This document shows positions 55,983 through 64,000 of a stretch of DNA of 64,000 nt, one piece after another. The position numbers were made by a program, and so were the translations under genes. The notes under the pieces were generated by a model, which saw only the letters and a list, made by a program, of their open reading frames with translations, searched no databases and was not told the origin of the DNA. The DNA lies in contig VWZL01002495.1 of the NCBI GenBank assembly GCA_013396915.1, positions 310,001 to 374,000 of the forward strand, in the 5' to 3' direction. Numbering within the stretch: position 1 is the first letter of the stretch; each line of letters starts with the position of its first letter. Source of the stretch: Stercorarius parasiticus (taxonomy: Eukaryota > Chordata > Aves > Charadriiformes > Stercorariidae).

Positions 55983-56159
55983 TTAAAGTTTCATTTTCCC
56001 AGATAAGATCATCTCATGTACTTCTTTGGTTAACAAGACATATGCTTTCTTAGAATTATCTAAAAAATAAAGAGGATCAGCAATTGTAGATGGATTAAAA
56101 CCTTCATCCACCAGTTGAAATTTTTGTTGTTTGAATGTTCCAGTCATTTCCATTTTTTC
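55983..56159 (-). CDS. SLC27A6: SLC27A6 last coding exon (exon 10)
   Basis: Acceptor CTATAG, then EKMEMTGTFKQQKFQLVDEG through DPLYFLDNSKKAYVLLTKEV to SGKMKL and TAA (55,983-55,985): 58 residues. 'MTGTFK' and 'DPLYFLD' are conserved C-terminal landmarks of FATPs, and the Lys in 'TGTFK' matches the conserved lysine of the acyl-CoA synthetase C-terminal domain. The ending resembles the human FATP6 tail. Confidence 0.95.
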   Translation of the reverse strand, partial: EKMEMTGTFKQQKFQLVDEGFNPSTIADPLYFLDNSKKAYVLLTKEVHEMILSGKMKL

Positions 56160-56929
56160 CTATAGAAAAGAGAAAGATTTATTATTCAACAGGAGTTTCT
56201 TTTCCTTTGCTCACTTTCACATTCGTTTTTGGAAATCTTAATTGATACAAGGTTACTACTGTTTATTCTTATTACGCTGGAAAACTGGAACTTTTGTGCT
56301 GCTATGGACCCACACCCGGAGACATGGTGGAAAAAAATTATGGCCCATTGTTTTCTGTATCGCTGTGCAGTGTCTCATTTGGTGTAGCCCCAGCCTGCCT
56401 GAGACAATCTAGCTTTTTCATTTGTGCACATTATAAACCTACACATTGTAAGGAATCTGAGAGTAAAAACTGTCATTATCAAGAACTTCTTACCGATAAA
56501 ACTCAGGAAATTTTCTGTATCTATGATTATTGCCACCTTAAATAAAGGGTTGAAAGAATCACATACTAGATCAGCCATACTCATACTCAGCCAGGTCCAA
56601 ATAAAGGCGGATCCTTACCATACATTTTATGTTTTCAAGCTTCTTTTCAGTGTCACTGTGTCACCTGGAAAAAGTAGTGTGAGGAATCTCCAGAGAGACT
56701 CCTTTCTCTGTCGTCCCCACCCCTTCTCAGCCCCACTTTATGACCTCTCTCCATTATCTCCTCTCCCGTCTTTAAATTTTTATATATGTGCAATCAATCT
56801 CCAAAAACAAAAAATTAAGTATTATCTCAGCTGTTGTATCTACTCCAGATATACCTCCAGATTGGATCTACCTGCTTCTGTTGGTCTGGAAACATTCTGA
56901 CATCTTCTAAAGTGTGATTACATGTCACA

Positions 56930-57720
56930 TCAAACTCAATAGTTTTTCCCTTGAAGTTCCACTCACTACCTTCTTTCTTGGTTAATGACAACAGTACCAA
57001 CAGCAATTCATCTATAATGTAGCCATTTACATTCTAATCGAATTCCAGATACTTCATATCCAGCCTATATCCAAGATTCAGATTCCTGTTGCCCAGCATA
57101 AAGGCTTTTTTGTACCCCTGTATAGCAATAGGTTCTCATCATTTTGTAAACTGACTACTGCAACATTGGCAAGCGTAATCTTGCTTGCTCGTATCAGAAT
57201 GCTGCTGCAAAAGGTATCTTCCTGGATTTATGAGACAGATATATATACTTATATATAAATTTCAATTTCAAGGTCCTACATAGCCTTCTCCTTTGCCCCC
57301 CTTTATTCTGAATCAGTATTCAATCTCTCATTGGCCCAGGGAACTAACTTCCATAACTTATCTTCTCTTTTCAAACAATGATTATTTTTTTTATCTTCTC
57401 AGATGTAGGAGACTTCTTTCATAAATACCTTCAAAAACATTTTTCTGTTTGCTTTTTTCATGATGTTTTCAAAACACCAGAAATGAAGATGCTCATAAGA
57501 CTTTACTTACCATGATGATCAGTACTGTATGTTTTATATACTGTCCCATTTTTTCCTAGCCATATGTAGTCCATTGTATTACATTTACATTTTTAACTCT
57601 TTGGGAGAGGGACTATATTTTTTTCTGAAATTGGACAGTTACTAAAATAAAGTACTAGTACACAAATAGGGATGACTGATGATTATGGTGGAGACAATAA
57701 TAATGTACATTTTTAATTGA
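56930..57720 (+). mobile_element. Possible ancient L2-like LINE remnant
   Basis: Ordered blocks resemble the 3' part of L2-type LINEs: 'ACTGACTACTGCAACATTGG' (57,150), 'CAAGGTCCTACATAGCCTTC' (57,271), a 'CTTCAAAAAC' block (57,430), 'CTGTCCCATTTTTT' (57,541) and 'AACTCTTTGGGAGAGGGACT' (57,595). Divergence is high, with no clear termini. L2 remnants are rare in birds, so this needs a profile search. Confidence 0.4.
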
Positions 57721-57899
57721 CCTTTTCAATTTACCTAGTACCTTTTAAAATGCTTTAACTTTTGTCATTACATTACAGCAAATAACATTTCATTTATTGT
57801 GCACGGCCTCCTGCATCTATTCTCTCATTTCCACTGAATAAAATGGATTTTAGATTATTTTCTCTAGAAGCCATTGTTCACAGTTTGCTAATCTGAATC

Positions 57900-58130
57900 T
57901 TTTTGTTTTGCCATGTTCATGCTTCTAATCTCCCTAAATCCTTTTGTATGATGTCTATCCTTACTTGCATAATTCCTCCCATTTTAACATAATCTGCAAA
58001 TTTTATTTACTTTTTGTGAAATTCCTTTCCCAGGACTCCATTAATGAAGACAGAAAATAGGACTAGTTCTAAAACCAACCAAGTGATATACGAACAAGCA
58101 TTTTTTGTTGTTCATTTAGCCATCTCTGTG
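57900..58130 (-). mobile_element. Ancient CR1/L3-like LINE remnant
   Basis: The plus strand shows blocks typical of the reverse complement of an old CR1/L3 reverse transcriptase region: 'ATAATCTGCAAATTTTATTT' (57,980), 'ACTCCATTAATGAAGACAGA' (58,035), then 'AATAGGACTAGTTCTAAAAC'. These correspond to the segment that in the broken CR1 at 4,510-4,560 reads 'CATTGATGACTATATTGAAG'. It is truncated and diverged. Confidence 0.5.
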
Positions 58131-58178
58131 TTCAAATGATGGAGATATTTGTATGCACCATGCAATAATGCAGCTTAC

Positions 58179-58309
58179 CTGGACTCTTAAAAAAAGAGGA
58201 CAAGCATAACTTGGTAGATAGGTCACTACTTGCTTATGCATTTGCTCCAAGTCTAATGATGTATTCGGCTTTAAAATAAGAGAGGCCATTCCTGCTTTTC
58301 CTTCATGAT
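58179..58309 (-). CDS. SLC27A6: SLC27A6 coding exon 9
   Basis: Exon of 131 bases (2 + 43 codons) after a CCCCCAG acceptor: HEGKAGMASLILKPNTSLDL through QVVTYLPSYACPLFLRVQ, ending at GTAAGC. The first two bases complete an Asp codon begun in exon 8. 'GKAGMA' and 'YLPSYACPLFLR' are hallmark FATP lid-domain segments (usual form GRAGMA and LP.YA.P.F.R). Confidence 0.96.
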
Positions 58310-59144
58310 CTGGGGGAAAGAAATGAGATGAGAATTTTGAAACATGAATAAAGTTGACATTTTAGTGATGAACCTTACAAAAAAGAACTGTAGTGCATTA
58401 ATAAACTGGCAGTCATATATTATCTTCTGAGTTTCAGTAAAGCTGGAAGACTACATTCATATTTTATATGGTATTACATATTTTTGGAGATCATTCAAGT
58501 GCTCAATTAAGCAATAAGCTGTAAATGAGTTTGGCAGGTAAGAGTAAATTGAGTCCCATGCTCAATATTAATCAATAAATATGTACAAACATCAACACCA
58601 TTCCTTTCACAAAAGCGAGAGTGCTGACCCTCTTGCCCGGCTTAGCCAATTATGTCTTCTGCTCAGTTTTAGCCTTTCTCTCTTGCCAGTATCTTCTCTC
58701 AAAACTGTGGATCTGAATGTTGTGAACAGAGAGAGAGATTAAAAGTTCTTACTGGTTTGTCTGAAAAGAGAGAGCACTCTGGGTCTATGGGAAAGACCCA
58801 AATAGGTAAAACATAAAAGCAATGAACTTTAGCAATCAAAAATAACTGCACACTTTAATCATCAGTTAGTAATAACAGCAGAGACATTCTGCCAACCTTA
58901 TCTTTTGTCTCCTTTCTGTATTTTTTTTTTTGCTAATGATACAAAATCTGTGAGGAACTTGATTTGTTCATGTTTAAGTGCAATTATCAAGGCAGTCACA
59001 TAAACTGGGTAGGAATCTGCAGGTAAATGTTGACAGGAAAGGAGAAGCTCTGATTTTCTGTCAGCCTTCTTTATTACAATCTTTCTTGTATGGCTTTAAA
59101 CTAGAGTTGAGTGACACCTTTTATCACATTTTTAACCCTTTTAT

Positions 59145-59719
59145 CATTTTGTGGAGGATTTACCCTGGCCAACAACCAAGCATTCAGCCAGCTTCTCTCT
59201 CACTCTCTTCTCCCATGGGATGGGAAGGGAATAGAAGGAAACCAAGAAGACTGATGTATCAAGATAATGGCGCATTAACAGGGAAAGCAAAAGCTGCATG
59301 CACAAGCAAAGTATAAACAGGACTTCGTTCACTATTTCCCACCATCAGCAGATGCCCAGCTACTTCCTGCAGGGCAGGGCCTCACTCAGCGCATGTGGTG
59401 GTTGCTTGGGAAGAGAAACGCCATAACCACAAACGTCTCAGCCTCTTCTTTTCCCCAAGCTTTTATTACTGAGCATGGTATCATATGATATGGAATATTC
59501 CTTTGGTCAGTTTGGGCCTGCTGTCCCACCTACATCTGCTCCCACCTTCTTGCCCACCCCCAGCATACTCACTGCAGGGAGAAAAGGCAAGCGTCGCTCA
59601 GCAAAAGCCAAGTGTTGGTTAAGTTATCAACACTGTTTTAGCCACCAATACTAAGCATAGCACCCTACGGACGCCTATAACGAAACTTATCTCTATCCCA
59701 GCCAGACCTATACACATTT
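59145..59719. repeat. 5-bp target-site duplication (CATTT) around the solo LTR
   Basis: CATTT at 59,145-59,149 and again at 59,715-59,719 directly abut the TG and CA ends of the LTR. This defines its insertion boundaries. Confidence 0.85.
59150..59714 (-). mobile_element. Solo LTR of an avian endogenous retrovirus with target-site duplication
   Basis: The reverse strand follows a widespread bird LTR. The 5' end is TGTATAG...GGCTGGGATAGAG. A block 'TATGATACCATGCTCAGTAA' follows, then AAAAGCTTGGGG where related copies have a TATA box, and the 3' end is CCTCCACA. The element starts TG and ends CA, is 565 bases long, and is flanked by perfect 5-bp CATTT repeats (59,145-59,149 and 59,715-59,719). 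No internal retroviral genes remain, so the provirus was lost by LTR recombination. A 5-bp duplication fits ERVL-like elements, but the class is not proven. Confidence 0.85.
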
Positions 59720-60285
59720 TAGAAAAGATTTAGCATGAATGGGAATCAAGCCCAGATAGTCTAATGAAAATTAACGCCAAAAAATTATTAAAAAGAAATA
59801 AATGTGTATTTTAAATAATTATTTTTCTCTTAGTTCTCTTTTTTACCTAGTCCTTGGGTTTGTAACATACCTGCTTACAGATATTTTATGAGGCTAAGTG
59901 GAAAGTGAAGTAAAATGGAAGAATGTCTTCGTACACTTTCCTTTAGAGTTACTTTTGTTGACATTTTGTTTTGACACATGGATGTGTGGATTTTCCACGG
60001 AAATGAATTTAATAGATCTTTAAAATTTAATTTAGATTATGTAGATATCACAAATTCATGAAAGGTAACTTTTCAAAAATACGCATCACTGCATTCACAT
60101 AAAAATGCATGATTCAGTGTCTCATTCACAATCTGGTGGTATTTTCTTTATCTACATTTTACCTAGGCATTAAACAAATGACTCTATCAGAAGTGATTTA
60201 CAGCTTTAAAGCATGAAATAAAAGAGTTATGAGGGTTAAGAACTGTCCTAGGGGAAGAAAAACATACAGCTAAAGCTTCTTTTAC

Positions 60286-60383
60286 CTGGCACAGATACAC
60301 CATACACATTTGCTTCTTGTATGAAGTCCAACATTACAATGACATCGGCAACTTCCGTAGTTGCAACATTCTCCCCTTTCCAT
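60286..60383 (-). CDS. SLC27A6: SLC27A6 coding exon 8 (FATP signature)
   Basis: A 98-base exon between GTTTTAG and GTAAAA. It completes the split Arg codon from exon 7 and continues [20 protein letters not shown] to ANVYGVSVP plus one base. '[12 protein letters not shown]' is the invariant FATP motif in the hinge between the large and small adenylation domains. Confidence 0.97.
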
Positions 60384-60985
60384 CTAAAACATGTGAAAAA
60401 ATAATTTAATCCCATGAAAGCATACAGACACCTCCTCTTTAAAAAAACATTAACTTTCAGTGGAACTCCATTCATTTCAGACTAATAACACCTCAAATTT
60501 GTTCCCACTTGTCACGTTGGTATATTGATCCGATCACCCGAAGGCCGCTTGCAATTCAAATGGTACTGCATATTAGCTATCACTATAAAGCACAATGAAA
60601 GCTTATCATAATCTGATACAATGGTTTTCAAAATTTTGACATGTATGTAAATGTATCAAATGTGACCACTCTTTACTATTTGGCACATTTTTCTCCACTT
60701 CAGTATCCAACTTCCTTGCTCACAGCAAAACCATCGCTAGTTTCTATGCTTATTGGAAAGACTGTTGTAATTCCTACAAAACATTCTGGAAATGAGTTAT
60801 CCAGCTCCACAGGAACACTTTTTACAAAATTAAGCCCCAGTGATCCCCTTCAAGATCAGTATAAACTACATCACAATAGTACTAAACTGAACACTCCTGG
60901 CTGAAAACAAATAGAACAGTATTATTCTATTCTGCATGTCCATGTTTTTTTAATGAAGAAATGTGAAAAGGAACAATGATTATAC
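60384..60985 (-). other. SLC27A6: SLC27A6 intron 7
   Basis: A 602-base AT-rich intron with GTATAA donor and TTTTAG acceptor. Plus-strand ORF 60,641-60,904 is antisense and unrecognised. Confidence 0.9.
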
Positions 60986-61184
60986 CTGAAGGTATCTCCA
61001 ATCCTGTCCCAAAAATAGAGAAAATTCTCATGGTCTTGAACCATTAGATCTCCGGTATTAAAATAAAGATCTCCCTTCTTAAATACCTCACAGAGCAATT
61101 TCTTTTCTGTGTGTTTCTTATTGCCAGCGTAACCAAAGAAAGGGTTCTTCGCATTAACTTTGGAAATGAGAAGACCAGCCTCAC
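60986..61184 (-). CDS. SLC27A6: SLC27A6 coding exon 7
   Basis: A 199-base exon (2 + 65 codons + 2) after a GTGTAG acceptor: [20 protein letters not shown] through [20 protein letters not shown] to DRIGDTF. 'NTGDL' is the A5-type adenylation motif whose Asp contacts the adenosine ribose, and 'FWDRIGDTF' begins the FATP signature. The exon ends with a split Arg codon (AG|A). Confidence 0.97.
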
Positions 61185-62885
61185 CTACACAGAGAAGTTG
61201 AAAGAATGTAAACCTAAGGTATCCTTGCACAATTCCCGTACCTCACATTAATTTGGTACATTATTTTGCAAGACCACGAACCAAGTTTGGCAGGGTTCAG
61301 TACATAATACCCAATAATAAAAACTTACCTGTTTCTACTGCTTTACAATTCCTACATGCAAAGTAACCATAAAGACAGAGTATAATATTGTTCACTGAAA
61401 GTCCCAGTCTTTTGTGTTTCTTCCTGACGACTAATCAAACAGTTTTCTCCCAGAACTGTCATTTATCAGTTGTGAGTTCACTAGTTGGTTTACTATGCTC
61501 TCAAAGTGCACACTTCAAGTCAATAATATGTCCCACTCCCCACACCTTACTGAATTTCCAGTGATGAGTCTCAACTTTATCAGCTTCCTACTGAAAAACT
61601 AGTGTTAATAAAAAGCAGGTGTTCAACCCGGGCATTAAATCCCAATTTAGTCTTCTTTCAGAAGTTCTGAGAACACTTCTTAAGAATTTTCATTGTGATA
61701 CAGCCTCATTGCTTTATTTTTGGAGCAAAATATAGAAGTTTTGATACAATTTTTTTTCTTAAAAAATAAGGAGAGATGGGGATATGATTACCCTGTTACG
61801 TATATTGAGCATCAGGGTGTTAGTTTGCTGAAAGTGGAATAGTTGTATGTAGTCCTAACATTTTGTAAGCACATTCTGAACAATAAAGTTTAAAAGTTAC
61901 ATTACCTGAAAGATTATAAATATGAAAATATATAAAAATAAAAATATGTCAAAAGGTAGGCACAATTTTTAATTTAAGACTGCCTCCTCATAAAAGAACC
62001 TGTCTTTTTTCCATAAATTGGTAGTGTTTACGGTGAAAGCATTTAGTTCACTGGTAGTGTCACTGTGGCCATCATGCTCTGAAATCTATAGATAGAGATA
62101 ATACTTTTTATTAGACTGACCGATATAACTGGAAAAAAATTAGACCAGGTGTATAATTAGTGCGTGTGTTCCCTTCACAGGTCAGTCTGACATCCCTAGA
62201 GATAATTTCCTAAAAATTTTCACGTTTTGGGAACTGTATTTTCCTGGAAGTGCCCATCTTTGATTGAGAACTGTTAGAGAATCTCTTAAGTCCTTCAAAA
62301 AATCTGTTTCAGCTGCCCTGACATTTAATATCAGTTTTTCTCGCTTCAGCTTCTAGGCATTAATTACAGCTGTTACCTTCCTACAGTACAACAGAGATGC
62401 TTCAGTACCTGATAAACACTTTGAAAACAGGAATAATCGAGAGACACAAGATACTTGATGAGTATTTTGAAGACAGCTGTAATCATATAACCTCTTTAAC
62501 AACAACAAAGATAGATAAGCATTTGCTCTAATCCACCAGTCTCTCTTGTAGATCTCTTAGGCAGCCATCTCACTATATTAATCTCCTTTAAAAAACACAG
62601 TTGTCATTATCTACATGTTCTGAGATAGTCTCACATCATCACTTTTGCACAATGCTCTTCTGTGAATGTATCCATGGATCATCTAAGTTTTTCTGGTGTC
62701 AGCACTGGTATGTTTCATAATGTTCTGTCTTAGATCAAAAATTAATATTACTTTGTTAGAGCAAAGAGTAATAGCTGATGTTGGCATAGTACAGTAACAC
62801 AATGGCAAGGCTCCTTAAAAAAATTCTCTGGAGTATTTGCATTACAATCAAAAGGCTGTTATATCCTACTAAAATACATACTTAC
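61185..62885 (-). other. SLC27A6: SLC27A6 intron 6
   Basis: A 1.7-kb AT-rich intron with GTAAGT donor and GTGTAG acceptor. No repeat family or other gene was recognised. Confidence 0.9.
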
Positions 62886-62976
62886 CTTTCTTAACTTTTT
62901 CACACCAACCATGCTTATTTCTAATTGGTTCATCTTTTTGGAAATCATACTTGATTAAATCAAATGGGAAAAAAAG
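62886..62976 (-). CDS. SLC27A6: SLC27A6 coding exon 6 (first exon in the window)
   Basis: A 91-base exon after a TTTTTTTAG acceptor: LFFPFDLIKYDFQKDEPIRN then KHGWCEKVKK and the first base of a Gly codon, followed by GTAAGT. 'FDLIKYDFQKDEP' matches the FATP segment just before the conserved 'GEPGLLI' region, which here starts exon 7. Exon numbering assumes the ten-exon human structure. Confidence 0.93.
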
Positions 62977-64000
62977 CTAAAAAAAGGGAAAAAGGGTCAT
63001 CAGTTATTCGTTTACACAGTGACATCTGGTGGCAGCAAATATAAGCAAGGAAACCGTTACTCCAGTCCTGCTCATCTAGAAGTAGAATGTAGTTTCATTT
63101 AAAACTGAAAACATTCTGTACATAGACTTACACAATTTCCTGGAGGTAAGCAACATCACCAACATTTTAAAAATCTTGTAATGTTCAAAAATACTTGGTG
63201 AATTAACCGTAATTTTATTAATTTCTTTATAAATAAGCTATGGGATCCACATGTCAGTGGTAGAGCCTACATGAGTCAGGATATCTGGAACTCAGCTGAC
63301 ATTTTGTGGTGGTGGCTGATACGAAAAGTGTTCTTGTGGGTCCTCCAACACCTAAACTGGCAAAGCAAAGGCCTAAATCTCCTTACAAAGGGAAACTTGC
63401 TTCCTGTTGGGCTTTACTCTTGTTTAATTAGCCTCAAGCTTTCTCAGGCTGGTGTATGGTGCAAGGCCTTATCACGAGCACCAGCAGAAGGATATGTAGT
63501 CCCACATCGTCTGACATGGCTATGTAGCTGTGCATGTTCCACGGTTATGTCAGGGTTAGTTCTGTGTTTTTCTGAAATACTGCGAACCCTTGAGTCCTGA
63601 CACTGCTGACCTAACTGACCTCTTAGTTATGTTGTGCAACTAACCTTCCTCTTGTGTAAGGATCAAAGAGAATGTGGCTCTGAGTAAGCCAAAGGAGAGG
63701 GCAAGATACTCTTATCAATGCTAGAAATTGCAAAATTTTTTTCTCCCGTATACAGGGTCTGACTCTTATTTCACTTCATTTTTCTACTGTGATATAAATC
63801 CAAATTAGACTTTTGAGAGACACTGACAAATATCGTATGTCTGGTACTATACGGGTCACTGTGTTTGCAGTTACTATATTAAGGCTTCAGTTTACCCAGC
63901 TACGAATTCTGATTTCACTTTTCATAAAGAAGTATATCAGCAATCTATTTAACAACTAGTCAAACCAAGGATATACAATTATCTTCTCCTGGAGACATCC
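62977..64000 (-). other. SLC27A6: SLC27A6 intron 5 (partial)
   Basis: No match to the expected exon 5 sequence (the acyl-CoA synthetase 'YAATES' type segment) was found up to the window end, so exon 5 lies further right. The plus-strand ORF at 63,271-63,600 is antisense and unrecognised. Confidence 0.75.

Larger units (their letters stand above)
56160..58178 (-). other. SLC27A6: SLC27A6 intron 9
   Basis: A 2.0-kb intron with GTAAGC donor and CTATAG acceptor. It contains ancient LINE remnants (56,930-57,720 and 57,900-58,130). Confidence 0.9.
58310..60285 (-). other. SLC27A6: SLC27A6 intron 8
   Basis: A 2.0-kb intron with GTAAAA donor and CCCCAG acceptor. It contains the solo LTR at 59,150-59,714 in the same orientation as the gene. 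Confidence 0.9.
55983..62976 (-). other. SLC27A6: SLC27A6 gene, 3' half (fatty acid transport protein 6)
   Basis: Five minus-strand exons join in frame (62,886-62,976; 60,986-61,184; 60,286-60,383; 58,179-58,309; 55,983-56,159) and encode about 231 C-terminal residues. FATP proteins are membrane-associated very-long-chain acyl-CoA synthetases that drive fatty acid uptake; the mammalian FATP6 is mainly cardiac. The adenylation-fold motifs are visible: 'FNTGDL' (ribose-binding Asp at 61,048-61,050), '[20 protein letters not shown]' across exons 7 and 8 (the FATP signature), and the C-terminal lid domain. The human protein is about 619 residues in 10 exons, so exons 1-5 lie beyond 64,000. All visible splice sites are GT-AG and no disruption is seen. 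The protein family is certain; FATP6 rather than a sister FATP is supported by residue matches and by ISOC1 as neighbour. Confidence 0.94.

Noticed and set aside
56424..56900. A 158-codon plus-strand ORF in SLC27A6 intron 9
   Set aside because: Antisense to the gene with no recognised domain. The composition is that of AT-rich intron sequence.

Overview
This window is vertebrate nuclear DNA, almost certainly from a bird. It is AT-rich, and its genes are split by long introns with GT-AG splice sites. It carries several CR1 LINE fragments, some with the avian 8-bp terminal repeat (CACAGAAT on the + strand), and two endogenous-retrovirus-type LTRs of families common in bird genomes. Human ISOC1 and SLC27A6 lie next to each other in the same order and orientation, with ADAMTS19 beyond ISOC1, so this is a conserved syntenic block. 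Related human 5q genes lie on the chicken Z chromosome, so Z linkage is plausible but is only an inference.

Layout: 1-21,140 is gene-free flank holding an old CR1 piece (1,530-1,770), a larger broken CR1 (3,895-5,470, with an assembly gap inside), a GC-rich TG-repeat island (10,080-11,460), a perfect hairpin (13,395-13,422) and a G-quadruplex motif (16,219-16,241). From 21,145 to about 37,093 lies ISOC1 on the minus strand. Its coding exons 2-5 are intact (195 codons with all three residues of the isochorismatase-fold triad). Exon 1 and the promoter probably fall in a 447-base gap inside a CpG island (36,240-37,260). Intron 1 contains an antisense LTR (about 28,400-29,300). A young CR1 tail (37,411-37,897) abuts the island. 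From 37,900 to about 55,980 is intergenic DNA with simple repeats and no gene that I recognise.

From 55,983 to 62,976 lie the last five coding exons of SLC27A6 (fatty acid transport protein 6) on the minus strand; exons 1-5 must lie beyond 64,000. Its introns hold ancient L2-like and CR1/L3-like remnants and a clean solo LTR with a 5-bp target-site duplication.

The two genes share orientation but no evident pathway. ISOC1 is a predicted hydrolase-fold protein of unknown substrate. SLC27A6 is a very-long-chain acyl-CoA synthetase and fatty acid transporter. I found no operon, CRISPR array, tRNA, rRNA or convincing new protein-coding system. The most interesting items are the LTRs carrying candidate transcription-control signals, the possible divergent transcript at the ISOC1 island, and the homopolymer splice acceptor of ISOC1 exon 2.
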